Part shown: positions 43,600-53,999 of the stretch, piece by piece
Layout: each line of letters opens with the position of its first letter
Position numbering within the stretch: position 1 is the stretch's first letter
From: an uncultured Bacteroidia bacterium
GTDB lineage: Bacteria > Bacteroidota > Bacteroidia > Bacteroidales > UBA932
Direction of reading: 5' to 3'
Length of the DNA stretch: 63,094 nucleotides
Assembly (NCBI GenBank): GCA_902784965.1
Contig: CACZWU010000016.1
Location: 1-63,094, forward strand
Translations under genes and position numbers: made by a program
The notes under the pieces: model-generated
What the model was told of the DNA's origin: nothing
Databases searched by the model: none
Seen by the model: the letters and a program-made list of their open reading frames with translations, nothing else

Positions 43600-44304
43600 T
43601 TATTTACAAGCAGAGTAGCCGCATGCGATGCCGCCGGAATAGGTGTCGTAGCGGACGCGGGTGAAGCCGGCGGCTTCAAATTCGCGGCAAAGGGTTTCGT
43701 AGCGGGGAAAAGCCAATACGGAGTCGACCAGATAGCCGTAGGCGGAGCCGCTGCCGACAGCCTTGCCGACCAGCCGCATGGCATGTTTGAAATAGAACAG
43801 GTAGAGCGCGCGCCAGAGCGGGTTCTTTGGCACGGCGAATTCCAGCACGGCCAGCCGGCCACCCGGTTTCAGTACCCGACGGATTTCCTGCAGGCACTCG
43901 GCACGATGGTCGAAATTGCGCAGGCCGAAAGCGATGGTGACGGCGTCGAACGACGCGTCGGGAAAAGGAATCTGCTCAGCAGAGCCCAGAACGAATTGCG
44001 GTTGCGGATCGAGGTCACGGCACTTCACCTTTCCCACTTCCATCATCTCAGCGGAGATATCCAGTCCGGTAACGGAAAAGCCTTCCTGTGCCAACGCCCT
44101 GGTCAGATCGCCCGTGCCGCAGGCCAGGTCGAGGACGGCAGCGCCGGGTGCCATCTCCTTCGACAGTTTCCGCAAGAAGCGCCGCCGCCACCGGCGGTCG
44201 ATGCCCAGCGACATACCATGATTCATCCGATCGTATTTCGAAGCAATCGAATCGAACATCCCGGAGATGACCTTCGCATCCTTGTTCAGTTCTTCCTGCG
44301 CCAT
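43600..44304 (-). CDS. ubiE: demethylmenaquinone/ubiquinone C-methyltransferase
   Basis: The 234-residue SAM methyltransferase has FDSIASKYDRMNHGMSLGIDRRWRR at the N-terminus, VLDLACGTGDLT (SAM motif I), FDAVTIAFGLRNFD and VLKPGGRLAVLEF, all characteristic of UbiE/MenG. In this phylum it should methylate demethylmenaquinone in respiratory quinone synthesis. It is the last of three minus-strand genes, 5 bp after the ATPase gene. Its stop abuts REP-like copy 4. Confidence 0.93.
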   Translation of the reverse strand: MAQEELNKDAKVISGMFDSIASKYDRMNHGMSLGIDRRWRRRFLRKLSKEMAPGAAVLDLACGTGDLTRALAQEGFSVTGLDISAEMMEVGKVKCRDLDPQPQFVLGSAEQIPFPDASFDAVTIAFGLRNFDHRAECLQEIRRVLKPGGRLAVLEFAVPKNPLWRALYLFYFKHAMRLVGKAVGSGSAYGYLVDSVLAFPRYETLCREFEAAGFTRVRYDTYSGGIACGYSACK

Positions 44305-44309
44305 CGTGT

Positions 44310-45377
44310 CTAGAGCAATATTTTTACGCGGAAGCCGCGGGAGGTGGGCTCTTCGATGATTTCGCGGCAGAGGGGATGGATCTTTTCTTTGCTGGTGCTG
44401 TCGAGTGGAGAGTGGTCAAGACCTTCCACCATGAAGTCGAGAGATGCCTCGTCGGCGATTTCCTTGTAGTTGAGGCGCACGGTCATGGGCCGGTAAGCGG
44501 CCATGATGTCAGTGAGCATCAACTTGCTGATTTTCTCGACCCGTTCACAGTACTGGGAAATGTTGTTCTTGATGCAGAAACGCGTCATCGTGGTGAACAT
44601 GCCCGGGAAGTCGAAATCGTCGCCGACCTCAAAGACGGCCCGGCGGATGCGCTGGGTGAATTCTTTGGTGGCGCTGCGTTTGGGATTTTCGAAGAGTTGC
44701 TGCGGTGTTCCGTCTTCGTGTATATACCCGTCATACATGAAGAAAATGCGGGAGCTCACGTCGCGGGCGAATTTCATCTCGTGGGTCACGATGAGCATCG
44801 TCATCCCATCGCGGGCGAGCTGGCGCATGACGCTGAGCACCTCGCCGACCATCGTAGGATCGAGGGCTGACGTGGGCTCGTCGAATAGGATGACCTCCGG
44901 ATTCATGGCCAGGCAACGCGCGATGGCCACGCGCTGCTTCTGGCCGCCGGAAAGGGATGAAGGATAGACCTCGGCCTTTTCAGCCAGGCCCACCTTGCGA
45001 AGCAGGGAAACGGCTTCTTCCCGGGCTTCGGCCAGGCTCACGCCCAAAATCTTTACCGGCGCATACATGATGTTCTCGAGCACGGTCATGTGTTCGAAGA
45101 GATTGAAATTCTGGAACACCATGCCCATCTTCTGACGCAGTTTATGGACCGGATAGCCTTTCGCCAGGATATTCTCGCCATTATAGAGGATTTCTCCGCT
45201 TGTGGGCGGGTCCAGCAGGTTGAGCGCCCGCAGGAAAGTGCTTTTGCCCGTACCCGAAGGGCCGATGATACTGATTACCTCGCCGGGCTGGATCTCACAG
45301 TTGATATCCTTGAGGACCGTCAGGCTGCTGCCGTCCGGATTGCGATAGGTCTTGCTCAGATGTTTGACGCTGATCAT
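44310..45377 (-). CDS. polar amino-acid ABC transporter ATPase with a 100-residue C-terminal extension
   Basis: The first 250 residues are a GlnQ/HisP-type ATPase with Walker [10 protein letters not shown], signature [13 protein letters not shown] and Walker [13 protein letters not shown]. About 105 extra residues follow, including [20 protein letters not shown] and [20 protein letters not shown]. They match no ABC regulatory domain I know. The gene overlaps the upstream binding-protein/permease gene by 4 bp, so they form one importer. Confidence 0.88.
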   Translation of the reverse strand: MISVKHLSKTYRNPDGSSLTVLKDINCEIQPGEVISIIGPSGTGKSTFLRALNLLDPPTSGEILYNGENILAKGYPVHKLRQKMGMVFQNFNLFEHMTVLENIMYAPVKILGVSLAEAREEAVSLLRKVGLAEKAEVYPSSLSGGQKQRVAIARCLAMNPEVILFDEPTSALDPTMVGEVLSVMRQLARDGMTMLIVTHEMKFARDVSSRIFFMYDGYIHEDGTPQQLFENPKRSATKEFTQRIRRAVFEVGDDFDFPGMFTTMTRFCIKNNISQYCERVEKISKLMLTDIMAAYRPMTVRLNYKEIADEASLDFMVEGLDHSPLDSTSKEKIHPLCREIIEEPTSRGFRVKILL

Positions 45378-46861
45378 AACACATGCTGATTTTTAGGCAT
45401 GGCCCATTTCAAAAGTACGGCGATGAGCCAGGCCAGGAGGAAATAAAGGACCGTGATGACCAAGAGAGGGATGAACGGATCGAAGGTACGGCTGCGGATC
45501 AGGTCCCCGGCGCGTGTCAGGTCCTGGATGGCGATGTAACCGACAATCGAAGTACCCTTGAGCAGCGAGATACAGAGACTCTGATAAAGCGGCAATCCGT
45601 TCCGGAGTGCCTGCGGGAACACAATATGGAAGAAGGTCTGGAGCCGGGTAAAACCCAGGGCCAGGCCGGCCTCGGTCTGACCGTGCGGAACGGCATTCAG
45701 CGAAGTATTGTAGATATCACCGGCGCCCGCGGCAAAGTCCAGGGCGAAGGCGATGATGGCCACCGTGGCGGGATGAAGTCCGCTGCGCGAAAATACCACG
45801 TAGAACAGGATCAGCAAGAGTACCAGGATCGGAATGCCGGCCATGAACCAGTTGTAGAAGCCGGCGATCTTGCGCACCCAAGTGCGCCGGCTCCGGGTCA
45901 TCGCGCAAAGCCCCACGCCCAGCACGGAGCCCAACAGGATGGCAAATAGCGTGATCTTCAGGGTTTCCAGCAGACCCGACGTGATGTATTTCCAGCGTGC
46001 TTCTTCAATGAGATTTTTATGGAGGCTCGTTTTCAGACGCTCCCAAAAGTCTGTGGAAGTACCGGCCTGCGCTTCTTTGTCCAGCACATAGTAGGCCGGA
46101 TGGAAGTCATGGTAGGGGTCGGCAAAGATAAATTCTTCCTGTCGTTCCGGCGTGACGAACATGCCGCCGATCAGGATATCGGCCATGCCGTTCCGCAGGG
46201 CTATCATACCGGAAGCATCGTACAGCTTGATCTCCAAAGGCCTGTGCAGATAGGTCGAAAGGGCTCGGATCAGGTCGATTTCCATGCCATACCACTCATC
46301 TCCAATCATAAAGGAAATGGGTGCCATATTGGTGATGCAGACCACCTGCAGCACTTTTCCCTCCGTCTCGACCGGAACGTGACGGTACGTCCGGTTGTCC
46401 AGATACGCATCCGTCAGCCAGAAATCTTGGAGCGTTTGCATGGTTCCGTTTTCCAGCAGGTCGTTTTGGACCGTGTTCATCGCCAGCGCGAGCTGCTCAC
46501 CTTCCCTGTCTTTCCGGAACATGATGGCAGTCGGGAACTCCTGCTCACCCTTGAAAGCGATCTTGATCCCGTAGTCGCGACGGATTTCAGAATTGAAGAC
46601 CGTCTCGTCGTGAACAATGACATCGGACTGCCCCGTCAGCAGGGAATTGAGGAGATCGGCCTCCTTGTTGAACAGCAGGAGATCGATATCGCTCCGTTTG
46701 GACAGTTCAAGGTCATAGCAGGATCCTGCCGCCGTGGCGACCGTAAGTCCCACGATATCTTCCTCGTCGTGTAGTTGCGCGACTTTATCCTCACCGGAAG
46801 AGCAGGAAGCCAAGCCGATGAGAAAAAGGATGGCGACAAAAAGAGAGACTGGCTTTTTCAT
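45374..46861 (-). CDS. fused amino-acid-binding lipoprotein and ABC permease
   Basis: In this 495-residue protein a lipoprotein signal (LASC, Cys20) is followed by an SBP_bac_3-type binding region in two lobes (about 25-265; [29 protein letters not shown], then [19 protein letters not shown]). A GlnP/HisM-type permease domain follows (about 290-495), with [30 protein letters not shown] as the EAA-loop region. Binding protein and permease in one chain give a compact two-gene importer with the ATPase at 44310. The specific amino acid is unknown. Confidence 0.9.
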   Translation of the reverse strand: MKKPVSLFVAILFLIGLASCSSGEDKVAQLHDEEDIVGLTVATAAGSCYDLELSKRSDIDLLLFNKEADLLNSLLTGQSDVIVHDETVFNSEIRRDYGIKIAFKGEQEFPTAIMFRKDREGEQLALAMNTVQNDLLENGTMQTLQDFWLTDAYLDNRTYRHVPVETEGKVLQVVCITNMAPISFMIGDEWYGMEIDLIRALSTYLHRPLEIKLYDASGMIALRNGMADILIGGMFVTPERQEEFIFADPYHDFHPAYYVLDKEAQAGTSTDFWERLKTSLHKNLIEEARWKYITSGLLETLKITLFAILLGSVLGVGLCAMTRSRRTWVRKIAGFYNWFMAGIPILVLLLILFYVVFSRSGLHPATVAIIAFALDFAAGAGDIYNTSLNAVPHGQTEAGLALGFTRLQTFFHIVFPQALRNGLPLYQSLCISLLKGTSIVGYIAIQDLTRAGDLIRSRTFDPFIPLLVITVLYFLLAWLIAVLLKWAMPKNQHVL

Positions 46862-46865
46862 GCAG

Positions 46866-46873
46866 CAAAGATA
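46866..46873 (-). promoter_or_regulatory. -7 element for the amino-acid importer operon, almost on the start codon
   Basis: On the minus strand this reads TATCTTTG with only 4 nt before the ATG. Transcription would start at or next to the start codon, suggesting a leaderless mRNA. Confidence 0.45.
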
Positions 46874-46974
46874 GATAATAAACGAAAAAAGATCTGCTAG
46901 CGCAGGAATTTTTCGGCCGAAGGCCGAGGGGTTCGGGGGCTGTGCCCCCGATAGAACGTGTGCCCATGGGCACT

Positions 46975-47005
46975 AAAAAAGCCAACTTTCAAAGTTGGCT
47001 TTTTT
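46975..47005 (-). terminator. terminator downstream of tRNA-Leu
   Basis: Perfect 15-bp arms (AAAAAAGCCAACTTT and complement) surround a single-base loop, with T-runs on both sides. The outer arms GGGCACT/AGTGCCC extend the palindrome into the last bases of the tRNA. Confidence 0.8.
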
Positions 47006-47008
47006 AAG

Positions 47009-47094
47009 TGCCCAGGACAAGACTCGAACTTGCACGCCCTAAAGCGGGCACCAGCCCCTCAAGCTGGCGTGTCTACCAATTTCACCACCTGGGC
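47009..47094 (-). tRNA. tRNA-Leu (anticodon GAG)
   Basis: The 86-nt class II tRNA has acceptor GCCCAGG pairing with CCTGGGC, discriminator A, D-arm GGTGAAATTGGTAGACAC, anticodon stem CCAGC/GCTGG with loop TTGAGGG, a variable arm, and T-loop GTTCGAGTC. The anticodon corresponds to plus-strand 47058-47060. CCA is not encoded. Confidence 0.93.
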
Positions 47095-47108
47095 GGGGAT
47101 TGGGATTG

Positions 47109-47116
47109 CAAAGGTA
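47109..47116 (-). promoter_or_regulatory. tRNA-Leu promoter -7 box
   Basis: On the minus strand this is TACCTTTG, with TTTG (plus 47136-47139) exactly 19 bp upstream: the best -33/-7 pair in the window. The mature tRNA starts 14 nt downstream. Confidence 0.65.
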
Positions 47117-47157
47117 CAGCTAATTTTGAACTATGCAAATTTTTTTGTGCAAATTTT

Positions 47158-48738
47158 CTACTCCCACTCGATCGTGGCGGGCGGTTTGGAGGAGACGTCG
47201 TAAACGACACGGTTGACGCCGCGGACTTTGCGGATGATCTCGTTGGAGACGTCGCGGAGGAAGTCGTAGGGGAAGGGGAACCAGTCAGCCGTCATGGCGT
47301 CGGTCGAGACGACGGCGCGCAGAGCTACGGGGTTCTCGTAGGTGCGTTCGTCGCCCATCACGCCCACGCTCTTGACCGGCAGCAGGATGACACCGGCCTG
47401 CCAGATGGCGTCGTACAGGTTGGTGGCCATTTCACGGGGGTCCGAAGCGCAGGGGAAACCCATGCCCGTGCAGTCATAGCTGCGCAGGCCGCGAATGAAA
47501 ATGTCGTCGGCTTCCCGCAGGATTGCCAGTTTCTCTTCCGTGATGTCGCCGATGATGCGGATCGCGAGGGACGGACCCGGGAAGGGGTGGCGGCCCACCA
47601 GTTCTTCCTTGATGCCCAGGGCGCGGCCCACGCGGCGGACCTCATCCTTGAAGAGCATGCGGAGCGGCTCCACGATTTTGAGGTTCATCTCCTTGGGCAG
47701 GCCGCCCACGTTGTGGTGGCTTTTGATCTTGGAGGCGATGCCGGGGATGCCGGCGCTCTCGATCACGTCGGGGTAGATGGTTCCCTGGGCCAGCCAACGG
47801 GCGTTTTCTATTTGTTTGGCGTATTTGTCGAAGGTTTCTACAAACAAACGGCCGATGATCTTGCGCTTGGCCTCGGGCTCGGAAACCCCGGCCAGTGCCT
47901 GGATGAATTCCTTCGAGGCATCGGCCCCAATCACGTTGAGGCCCATGTCTTTGTAAGAGGCCAGCACGTCTTCGAACTCATTCTTGCGCAGCAGGCCGTT
48001 GTTGACGAAGATGCAGGTGAGCTGGTCGCCGATAGCCTTGTTGAGCAGCACGCCGGCCACGGTGGAATCGACGCCCCCACTCAGGCCCAGGATCACACGC
48101 TCCGCTCCAATCTGTTTCCGGAGGGACTCCACCGTGGTTTCGATGAAGGAATCCGGGGTCCAGTCGCCTGCACAGCCGCAGATGTCCAGCGCGAAGTTGG
48201 CCAGCATCCGGGATCCTTCCGTGGTGTGGTACACTTCGGGATGGAACTGCACGGCGTAAGTAGGCTCGTCCGCGAACTGGAAAGCAGCATTCACCACGTC
48301 GGCTGTGGAGGCGATGACCTTTGCGCCGGTGGGCAGCACCGAAATGCTGTCACCATGCGACATCCATACCTGCGTCTGGGGACTGACCCCCTGGAGCAGG
48401 GGAGATTTCGCCACTACGTTGAGCATGGCGCGGCCATACTCGCGGGTGTTGGAGGCTTCCACCTTTCCTCCGCCGGTGTGTGCGAGCAGTTGCGCACCGT
48501 AGCAGATGCCCAGCAGCGGGCGCTGGCTGCGGAGCTGCGAAAGGTCGACCTGCGGAGCGTTCGCATCGCGCACGGAGCAGGGACTCCCGCTGAGGATCAC
48601 GCCTTTGACCGATTCATCAAGAGCGGGAACCTTGTTGTAGGGATGGATTTCACAGAAGACGTTGAGTTCGCGGAGGCGGCGTCCGATGAGTTGGGTCACC
48701 TGGGAGCCGAAGTCGAGGATGATAATCTTTTCAACCAT
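47158..48738 (-). CDS. guaA: GMP synthase (glutamine-hydrolysing)
   Basis: The 526-residue enzyme converts XMP to GMP. Its glutamine amidotransferase domain is at about 1-200 ([29 protein letters not shown] with the Cys nucleophile, FQFHPEV-like [10 protein letters not shown]). The ATP-pyrophosphatase loop is [13 protein letters not shown], and the C-terminal dimer domain ends in PPATIEWE. It continues the purine theme but stands alone, facing typA. Confidence 0.97.
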   Translation of the reverse strand: MVEKIIILDFGSQVTQLIGRRLRELNVFCEIHPYNKVPALDESVKGVILSGSPCSVRDANAPQVDLSQLRSQRPLLGICYGAQLLAHTGGGKVEASNTREYGRAMLNVVAKSPLLQGVSPQTQVWMSHGDSISVLPTGAKVIASTADVVNAAFQFADEPTYAVQFHPEVYHTTEGSRMLANFALDICGCAGDWTPDSFIETTVESLRKQIGAERVILGLSGGVDSTVAGVLLNKAIGDQLTCIFVNNGLLRKNEFEDVLASYKDMGLNVIGADASKEFIQALAGVSEPEAKRKIIGRLFVETFDKYAKQIENARWLAQGTIYPDVIESAGIPGIASKIKSHHNVGGLPKEMNLKIVEPLRMLFKDEVRRVGRALGIKEELVGRHPFPGPSLAIRIIGDITEEKLAILREADDIFIRGLRSYDCTGMGFPCASDPREMATNLYDAIWQAGVILLPVKSVGVMGDERTYENPVALRAVVSTDAMTADWFPFPYDFLRDVSNEIIRKVRGVNRVVYDVSSKPPATIEWE

Positions 48739-48742
48739 AGTA

Positions 48743-48750
48743 CAAAAATA
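48743..48750 (-). promoter_or_regulatory. guaA -7 element, 4 nt from the start codon
   Basis: On the minus strand this is TATTTTTG, then TACT, then ATG. It implies a near-leaderless guaA transcript. It is divergent from the typA promoter 33 bp away. Confidence 0.5.
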
Positions 48751-48783
48751 CGAAACAGTTTCCGATAATTGCGAGATTATTTC

Positions 48784-48791
48784 TACTTTTG
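48784..48791 (+). promoter_or_regulatory. typA -7 element
   Basis: TACTTTTG fits TAnnTTTG, with TTTC near 48759-48762 as a possible -33. The typA ATG is at 48823, which argues against the in-frame ATG at 48769 upstream of the box. Confidence 0.55.
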
Positions 48792-48822
48792 CGCCTTCAA
48801 CAGTGTTGAATATTCACGTAGT

Positions 48823-50622
<1,800 letters not shown>

Positions 50623-50639
50623 TTTTCAAAATATTTTGC

Positions 50640-50647
50640 TATATTTG
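50640..50647 (+). promoter_or_regulatory. -7 element for the DUF177-rpmF operon
   Basis: TATATTTG fits TAnnTTTG, 19 nt before the ATG at 50667. Confidence 0.55.
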
Positions 50648-50666
50648 CAGCCCCAATTTTTCCGAT

Positions 50667-51206
50667 ATGGACGAAAAGTTTCAGGATATCGTCATCCCTA
50701 TCAAGGGTTTGCCCCTGGGCGAGAGTACATTTCGGTTTGAAATCGGGGAACCGTTCTTTCAAGCATTCGAAAACGGCCAGATCAAAGATGCGGACTGCAG
50801 CGTGAAAGTGAGCGTGATGCGCCACCAGACCCTGCTCGACATTGTATGTGAGATCGGGGGGTTCGTGGTGGTGGAGTGCGACCGCTGTCTGGAAGACCTG
50901 ACCCTGAAGGTGGACATCGCGCCGCACCTGACCGTCGGATTCGGTACGGTCGATGTGGACGATCTGGGGGCAGAAGACGACGTGCAGGTGGTCGACCACG
51001 CGGAGAGTGAGTTGAATCTCAATCAGTTCGTGTACGACTACATCTGCCTGGGCCTTCCGTTGGTGAAAGTGCATCCCGAAGGGAAATGCAATCCCGAGAT
51101 GCTCCGCTACATCAGTGAGAACGAAGGCACCGATACGGCTGAGGAAGGGGAGATGTCCCGTCCGTTCGAAAGTCTGAAAGAGTTATTGAAAAACAAAAAC
51201 AATTAA
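50667..51206 (+). CDS. DUF177 (YceD-like) protein
   Basis: The 179-residue protein has the DUF177 core: VVVECDRCLEDLTLKV carries the conserved C-x-R-C-L motif, and the acidic stretch ends in QFVYDYICLGLPLVKVHPEGKCNPEM. It precedes rpmF by 13 bp, the classic yceD-rpmF arrangement, and is linked to rRNA/ribosome maturation in other bacteria and plants. Confidence 0.9.
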   Translation: MDEKFQDIVIPIKGLPLGESTFRFEIGEPFFQAFENGQIKDADCSVKVSVMRHQTLLDIVCEIGGFVVVECDRCLEDLTLKVDIAPHLTVGFGTVDVDDLGAEDDVQVVDHAESELNLNQFVYDYICLGLPLVKVHPEGKCNPEMLRYISENEGTDTAEEGEMSRPFESLKELLKNKNN

Positions 51207-51219
51207 ATATCAGGAAACA

Positions 51220-51402
51220 ATGGCACATCCGAAACACAAGATCTCGAAACAGCGCCGAGATAAAAGAAGAACCCACGACAAAGCCGTCGTCCCTCAGCTG
51301 ACGACCTGCCCGAACTGCGGTGCTACCGTCATGTATCACCACGTTTGCCCTGAATGCGGCTTCTATCGTGGCCGTCAGATCATCAACAAAACCGTTGCGT
51401 AA
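51220..51402 (+). CDS. rpmF: 50S ribosomal protein L32
   Basis: The 60-residue protein begins MAHPKHKISKQRRDKRR and contains the zinc pair CPNCG and CPECGFY, making a zinc-binding L32 of normal length. Cotranscribed with the DUF177 gene; a terminator follows 19 bp after the stop. Confidence 0.97.
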   Translation: MAHPKHKISKQRRDKRRTHDKAVVPQLTTCPNCGATVMYHHVCPECGFYRGRQIINKTVA

Positions 51403-51421
51403 GGTCTGACAGGAAAGTTGT

Positions 51422-51450
51422 AAAAGGCCGGGCGCTGGCCCGGCCTTTTT
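51422..51450 (+). terminator. terminator of the DUF177-rpmF operon
   Basis: AAAAGGCCGGGC and GCCCGGCCTTTT form a 12-bp GC-rich stem with a 4-nt loop, followed by a T-run. Confidence 0.85.
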
Positions 51451-51460
51451 ACATGGATCC

Positions 51461-51532
51461 GGCCCTGTAGTTCAACGGATAGAATGGAGGTTTCCTAAAC
51501 CTTAGATGGCGGTTCGATTCCGCCCGGGGCTA
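51461..51532 (+). tRNA. tRNA-Arg (anticodon CCT)
   Basis: The 72-nt tRNA has acceptor GGCCCTG pairing with CGGGGCT (a G-T closing pair), D-arm GTTC/GAAT, anticodon stem GAGGT/ACCTT with loop TTCCTAA (anticodon 51494-51496) and T-arm GCGGTTCGATTCCGC. Discriminator A; CCA is not encoded. No clear promoter lies between the rpmF terminator and the tRNA. Confidence 0.92.
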
Positions 51533-51568
51533 CAAAAAATGAGTTCGCGTGCGAACTCATTTTTTGTA
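51531..51568 (+). terminator. terminator overlapping the tRNA-Arg 3' end
   Basis: A perfect palindrome with 18-bp arms (TACAAAAAATGAGTTCGC and complement) around a GT loop. Its first two bases are the last two of the tRNA. The T-run is in the descending arm. Confidence 0.8.
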
Positions 51569-51572
51569 GCCC

Positions 51573-51619
51573 GAAGGCGGCTTTGCCGCCTTCTTTTAAA
51601 AAAGGGGGCACAGCCCCCT
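51573..51619. repeat. two GC-rich palindromes 3' of tRNA-Arg
   Basis: GAAGGCGG-CTTTG-CCGCCTTC (51573-51593), then GGGGGC-ACA-GCCCCC (about 51604-51618). A similar GGGGGC-TGT-GCCCCC occurs near 46935-46950. No coding sense. Confidence 0.5.
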
Positions 51620-51665
51620 GCGACCCCTCGCGCTTCGCGCGGTCAAGTGGAGCGAAGCTGCGGGT

Positions 51666-51710
51666 GGTGTTCGGAGCCGCGAGCATTTTTCTGCGAGCGG
51701 GACGAACACC
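51666..51710 (-). repeat. covarying 45-nt hairpin family, copy D
   Basis: The perfect outer stem GGTGTTCG/CGAACACC has inner CCGC/GCGG pairing, and the outermost GCTGC/GCAGC is reversed relative to copy B yet still pairs. It ends 25 bp from the xerD stop, the same distance and relative orientation as copy A to its gene. Confidence 0.8.
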
Positions 51711-51734
51711 AGAGCAGCGTAGCGGAGCGAAATG

Positions 51735-52643
51735 TTATGTCCTGTTCGGATGGTACTGCAAGATCGTGTCTTGCCACTTGCGGGTGTCGATGTGGGTGTA
51801 GATTTCGGTGGTGAGGATGCTTTCGTGGCCGAGCATCTGCTGGACGACGCGCAGGTCAGCGCCGTTTTCCACCAGGTGCGTGGCGAAACTGTGGCGGAAA
51901 GTGTGGGGCGAGATGTCCTTGCGGATGCCGGCGGCCGCCGCCTGCTCCTTGACGATGTTGAAGACCGTCACGCGGGAGAGTTTGCCGCCGCGCTGGTTGA
52001 GGAAGAGGATGTCTTCGGCCGCTTTCTGCACGGGACCCTGGTCGCGGACCTGGCGATAGAGGCGGATGGCCTGGATGGCGGGTGCGCCGATAGGTACCAG
52101 GCGTTGCTTGCTGCCCTTGCCGAAGACGCGGATGAACTGCTCGTCGAGGAAGATGTCGGAAATCTTCAGGCCCACCAGCTCGCTGACCCGCAGGCCGCAG
52201 GAATACAGCACTTCCAGGATGCAGCGGTTGCGGTGCCCCTCGGGCCTGGAGAGGTCCACAGAGTCGAGGATAGCGAGCACCTCGTCCACGGACAGGACGG
52301 TGGGAAGGTAGGCGTTGAGCTTGGGGGCGGCAAGTTTGTCGCAGGGATTTTCGCTGAGCCGGCCTTCGGTATCGAGAAAGCGGTAGAGGGCTTTGACGGA
52401 GCTCAGGGCACGGGCCTGGGACCGTTTGGTGACGCCGGCCTCGACCAGAGAATCGAGGAATGCGCGGATGTCGTCGGCTGAGGCGGAGGCCGGTTCGACG
52501 CTACGGGCTTTCAGCAGCGTGAAATATTTTTCGATGTCGGAAGCGTAGGCGGCGATGGTGTTGGCCGCCAGCGAACGCTCGAGTTTCAGGTAACCCTTGA
52601 AGTCGAGCAGGGTGGTCTCGTAGGTGTCAGCGTGATTGCGCAT
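51735..52643 (-). CDS. xerD: tyrosine recombinase XerD-like
   Basis: The 302-residue recombinase has an N-terminal SAM-like core-binding domain (LLDFKGYLKLERSLAANTIAAYASDIEKY). The catalytic domain has Arg in SCGLRVSELVGL, HTFRHSFATHL, LGHESILTTEIYTH and the tyrosine nucleophile in IYTH. Length and sequence fit housekeeping Xer (dimer resolution at dif). The start at 52643 overlaps the nth stop by 17 bp. A longer frame to 52841 would only encode out-of-frame nth DNA. Confidence 0.9.
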   Translation of the reverse strand: MRNHADTYETTLLDFKGYLKLERSLAANTIAAYASDIEKYFTLLKARSVEPASASADDIRAFLDSLVEAGVTKRSQARALSSVKALYRFLDTEGRLSENPCDKLAAPKLNAYLPTVLSVDEVLAILDSVDLSRPEGHRNRCILEVLYSCGLRVSELVGLKISDIFLDEQFIRVFGKGSKQRLVPIGAPAIQAIRLYRQVRDQGPVQKAAEDILFLNQRGGKLSRVTVFNIVKEQAAAAGIRKDISPHTFRHSFATHLVENGADLRVVQQMLGHESILTTEIYTHIDTRKWQDTILQYHPNRT

Positions 52644-53274
52644 AATGGCGGCAGTAGGGAGACAGGCCGCAGCTCGCGCATTTGGGCGCACGGGCCGTGC
52701 ATTCGTAGCGTCCATGGAGGATGAGCCAGTGGTGGGCCTTGGGGCGGATGGCTTCGGGAATGCCGGCTTCAAGGTCGCGTTCCACGGCATAGGGTGTCTT
52801 GCCGTCCGACAGGCCGAGGCGGTGTGCCACCCGGAACACATGGGTGTCGACGGCGATGACGGGGGCGTCGTAGAGTACGCTGGTCACCACGTTGGCGGTT
52901 TTGCGGCCGACACCGGGCAGGGTCATCAGCGTGTCGATGTCGCGGGGAATCTCGCCGCCATGCTCGTCCATTACCTTGCGGGCCATCGCCACCAGGTGCG
53001 CGGCTTTGCTGTTGGGATAGGAGATCGACCGGATGAGCGGATAGACTTCCTCGGGTGTGGCAGCCGCCAGCGATGCGACGTCGGGATATTTTTCGTAGAA
53101 GGCCGGGGTTGTGAGGTTGACCCGCTTGTCGGTGCATTGGGCCGAAAGGATGACGGCCACGATGAGCTGGTAGGGCGATTGGAAATGCAATTCACTCTGC
53201 GCCAGGGGCCGGTTGGCCTCAAACCAGGCCATCACTTCCCGGAAAGGGGGCTTATGCGCTCGCTGCGACTTCAC
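52627..53274 (-). CDS. nth: endonuclease III
   Basis: The 215-residue DNA glycosylase/AP lyase for oxidised pyrimidines has the HhH motif [12 protein letters not shown] with the catalytic Lys, [14 protein letters not shown] with the catalytic Asp, and the iron-sulphur cluster [17 protein letters not shown] preceded by YEC. It overlaps the ATPase gene upstream (23 bp) and xerD downstream. Confidence 0.95.
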   Translation of the reverse strand: MKSQRAHKPPFREVMAWFEANRPLAQSELHFQSPYQLIVAVILSAQCTDKRVNLTTPAFYEKYPDVASLAAATPEEVYPLIRSISYPNSKAAHLVAMARKVMDEHGGEIPRDIDTLMTLPGVGRKTANVVTSVLYDAPVIAVDTHVFRVAHRLGLSDGKTPYAVERDLEAGIPEAIRPKAHHWLILHGRYECTARAPKCASCGLSPYCRHYAQSR

Positions 53275-53941
53275 GGCAGACTCCGTTTTCGAGGTTCATC
53301 ACCCGGGCCGGGAACATCCGCAGCAGCACCTGGTTGTGGGTGACCATCAGGATGGCCGTGCCGCGGCGGTTGATGTCGAAGAGCAGTCGCATGATATCGC
53401 GGGCGGTGTCTTCGTCAAGGTTGCCGGTGGGCTCGTCGGCCAGGATAAGGGCGGGTTGGTTGAGCAGGGCGCGGGCGATGGCTGCGCGCTGCTGTTCGCC
53501 GCCGGAGAGCTGATGCGGCATCTTGTAGGCCTTGTGCTGGAGCCCGACGGCCTCAAGAACGCGGTCGATCCGCTCGCGGATGGCGCCCTTGTCTTTCCAG
53601 CCGGTGGCTTCAAGAGCAAAGCGAAGGTTGTCTTCCACGGTGCGGTCCATCAGCAGCTGGAAATCCTGAAAAACGATGCCCAGGCTACGCCGGAGGTATG
53701 GTATTTGCTTCTTCTTCAGGTTTGTCAGGTCGAAATCTCCGACAAACGCTTCTCCGTTCAGGGGCGGATTCTCCCCGGTGAGGGTGCGGATGATGGAGGT
53801 TTTTCCGCTGCCGACCTTGCCGGTCAGGTAAACAAATTCGCCCGGACGGATGGTCAGGTCGAGATGGTCGACCACCACGACTTCTCCGTTGGAGATGTCG
53901 GCGGAGCGGAAATGGACGACAGGTTTTGCATCAGGGTTCAT
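53252..53941 (-). CDS. ftsE: FtsE-like ABC ATPase
   Basis: The 229-residue ATPase has Walker [10 protein letters not shown], signature [15 protein letters not shown] and Walker [39 protein letters not shown] is typical of FtsE. It would pair with FtsX at the divisome, but no ftsX is adjacent. The start at 53941 is preferred over 53962 because the -7 box at 53960-53967 overlaps the longer start. Head of an ftsE-nth-xerD operon. Confidence 0.82.
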   Translation of the reverse strand: MNPDAKPVVHFRSADISNGEVVVVDHLDLTIRPGEFVYLTGKVGSGKTSIIRTLTGENPPLNGEAFVGDFDLTNLKKKQIPYLRRSLGIVFQDFQLLMDRTVEDNLRFALEATGWKDKGAIRERIDRVLEAVGLQHKAYKMPHQLSGGEQQRAAIARALLNQPALILADEPTGNLDEDTARDIMRLLFDINRRGTAILMVTHNQVLLRMFPARVMNLENGVCREVAASA

Positions 53942-53959
53942 GGCGATGGCTTTGATGCA

Positions 53960-53967
53960 CAAATTTA
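53960..53967 (-). promoter_or_regulatory. -7 element for the ftsE-nth-xerD operon
   Basis: On the minus strand this is TAAATTTG (TAnnTTTG), 18 nt before the ATG at 53941; it decides that start. Confidence 0.5.
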
Positions 53968-53999
53968 ACTTTTTTTGCGTATTTTCGCATCATAGAACG

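Noticed and set aside
47008..48768. 586-codon open frame on the plus strand opposite guaA
   Set aside because: It is the antisense of a highly conserved GMP synthase; the protein has no domain and its length follows from GC-rich codon usage.
51461..52643. tRNA-Arg next to a tyrosine recombinase as an integrated mobile element
   Set aside because: The recombinase is XerD-like and sits in an ftsE-nth operon; no second tRNA 3' fragment or cargo genes are present.
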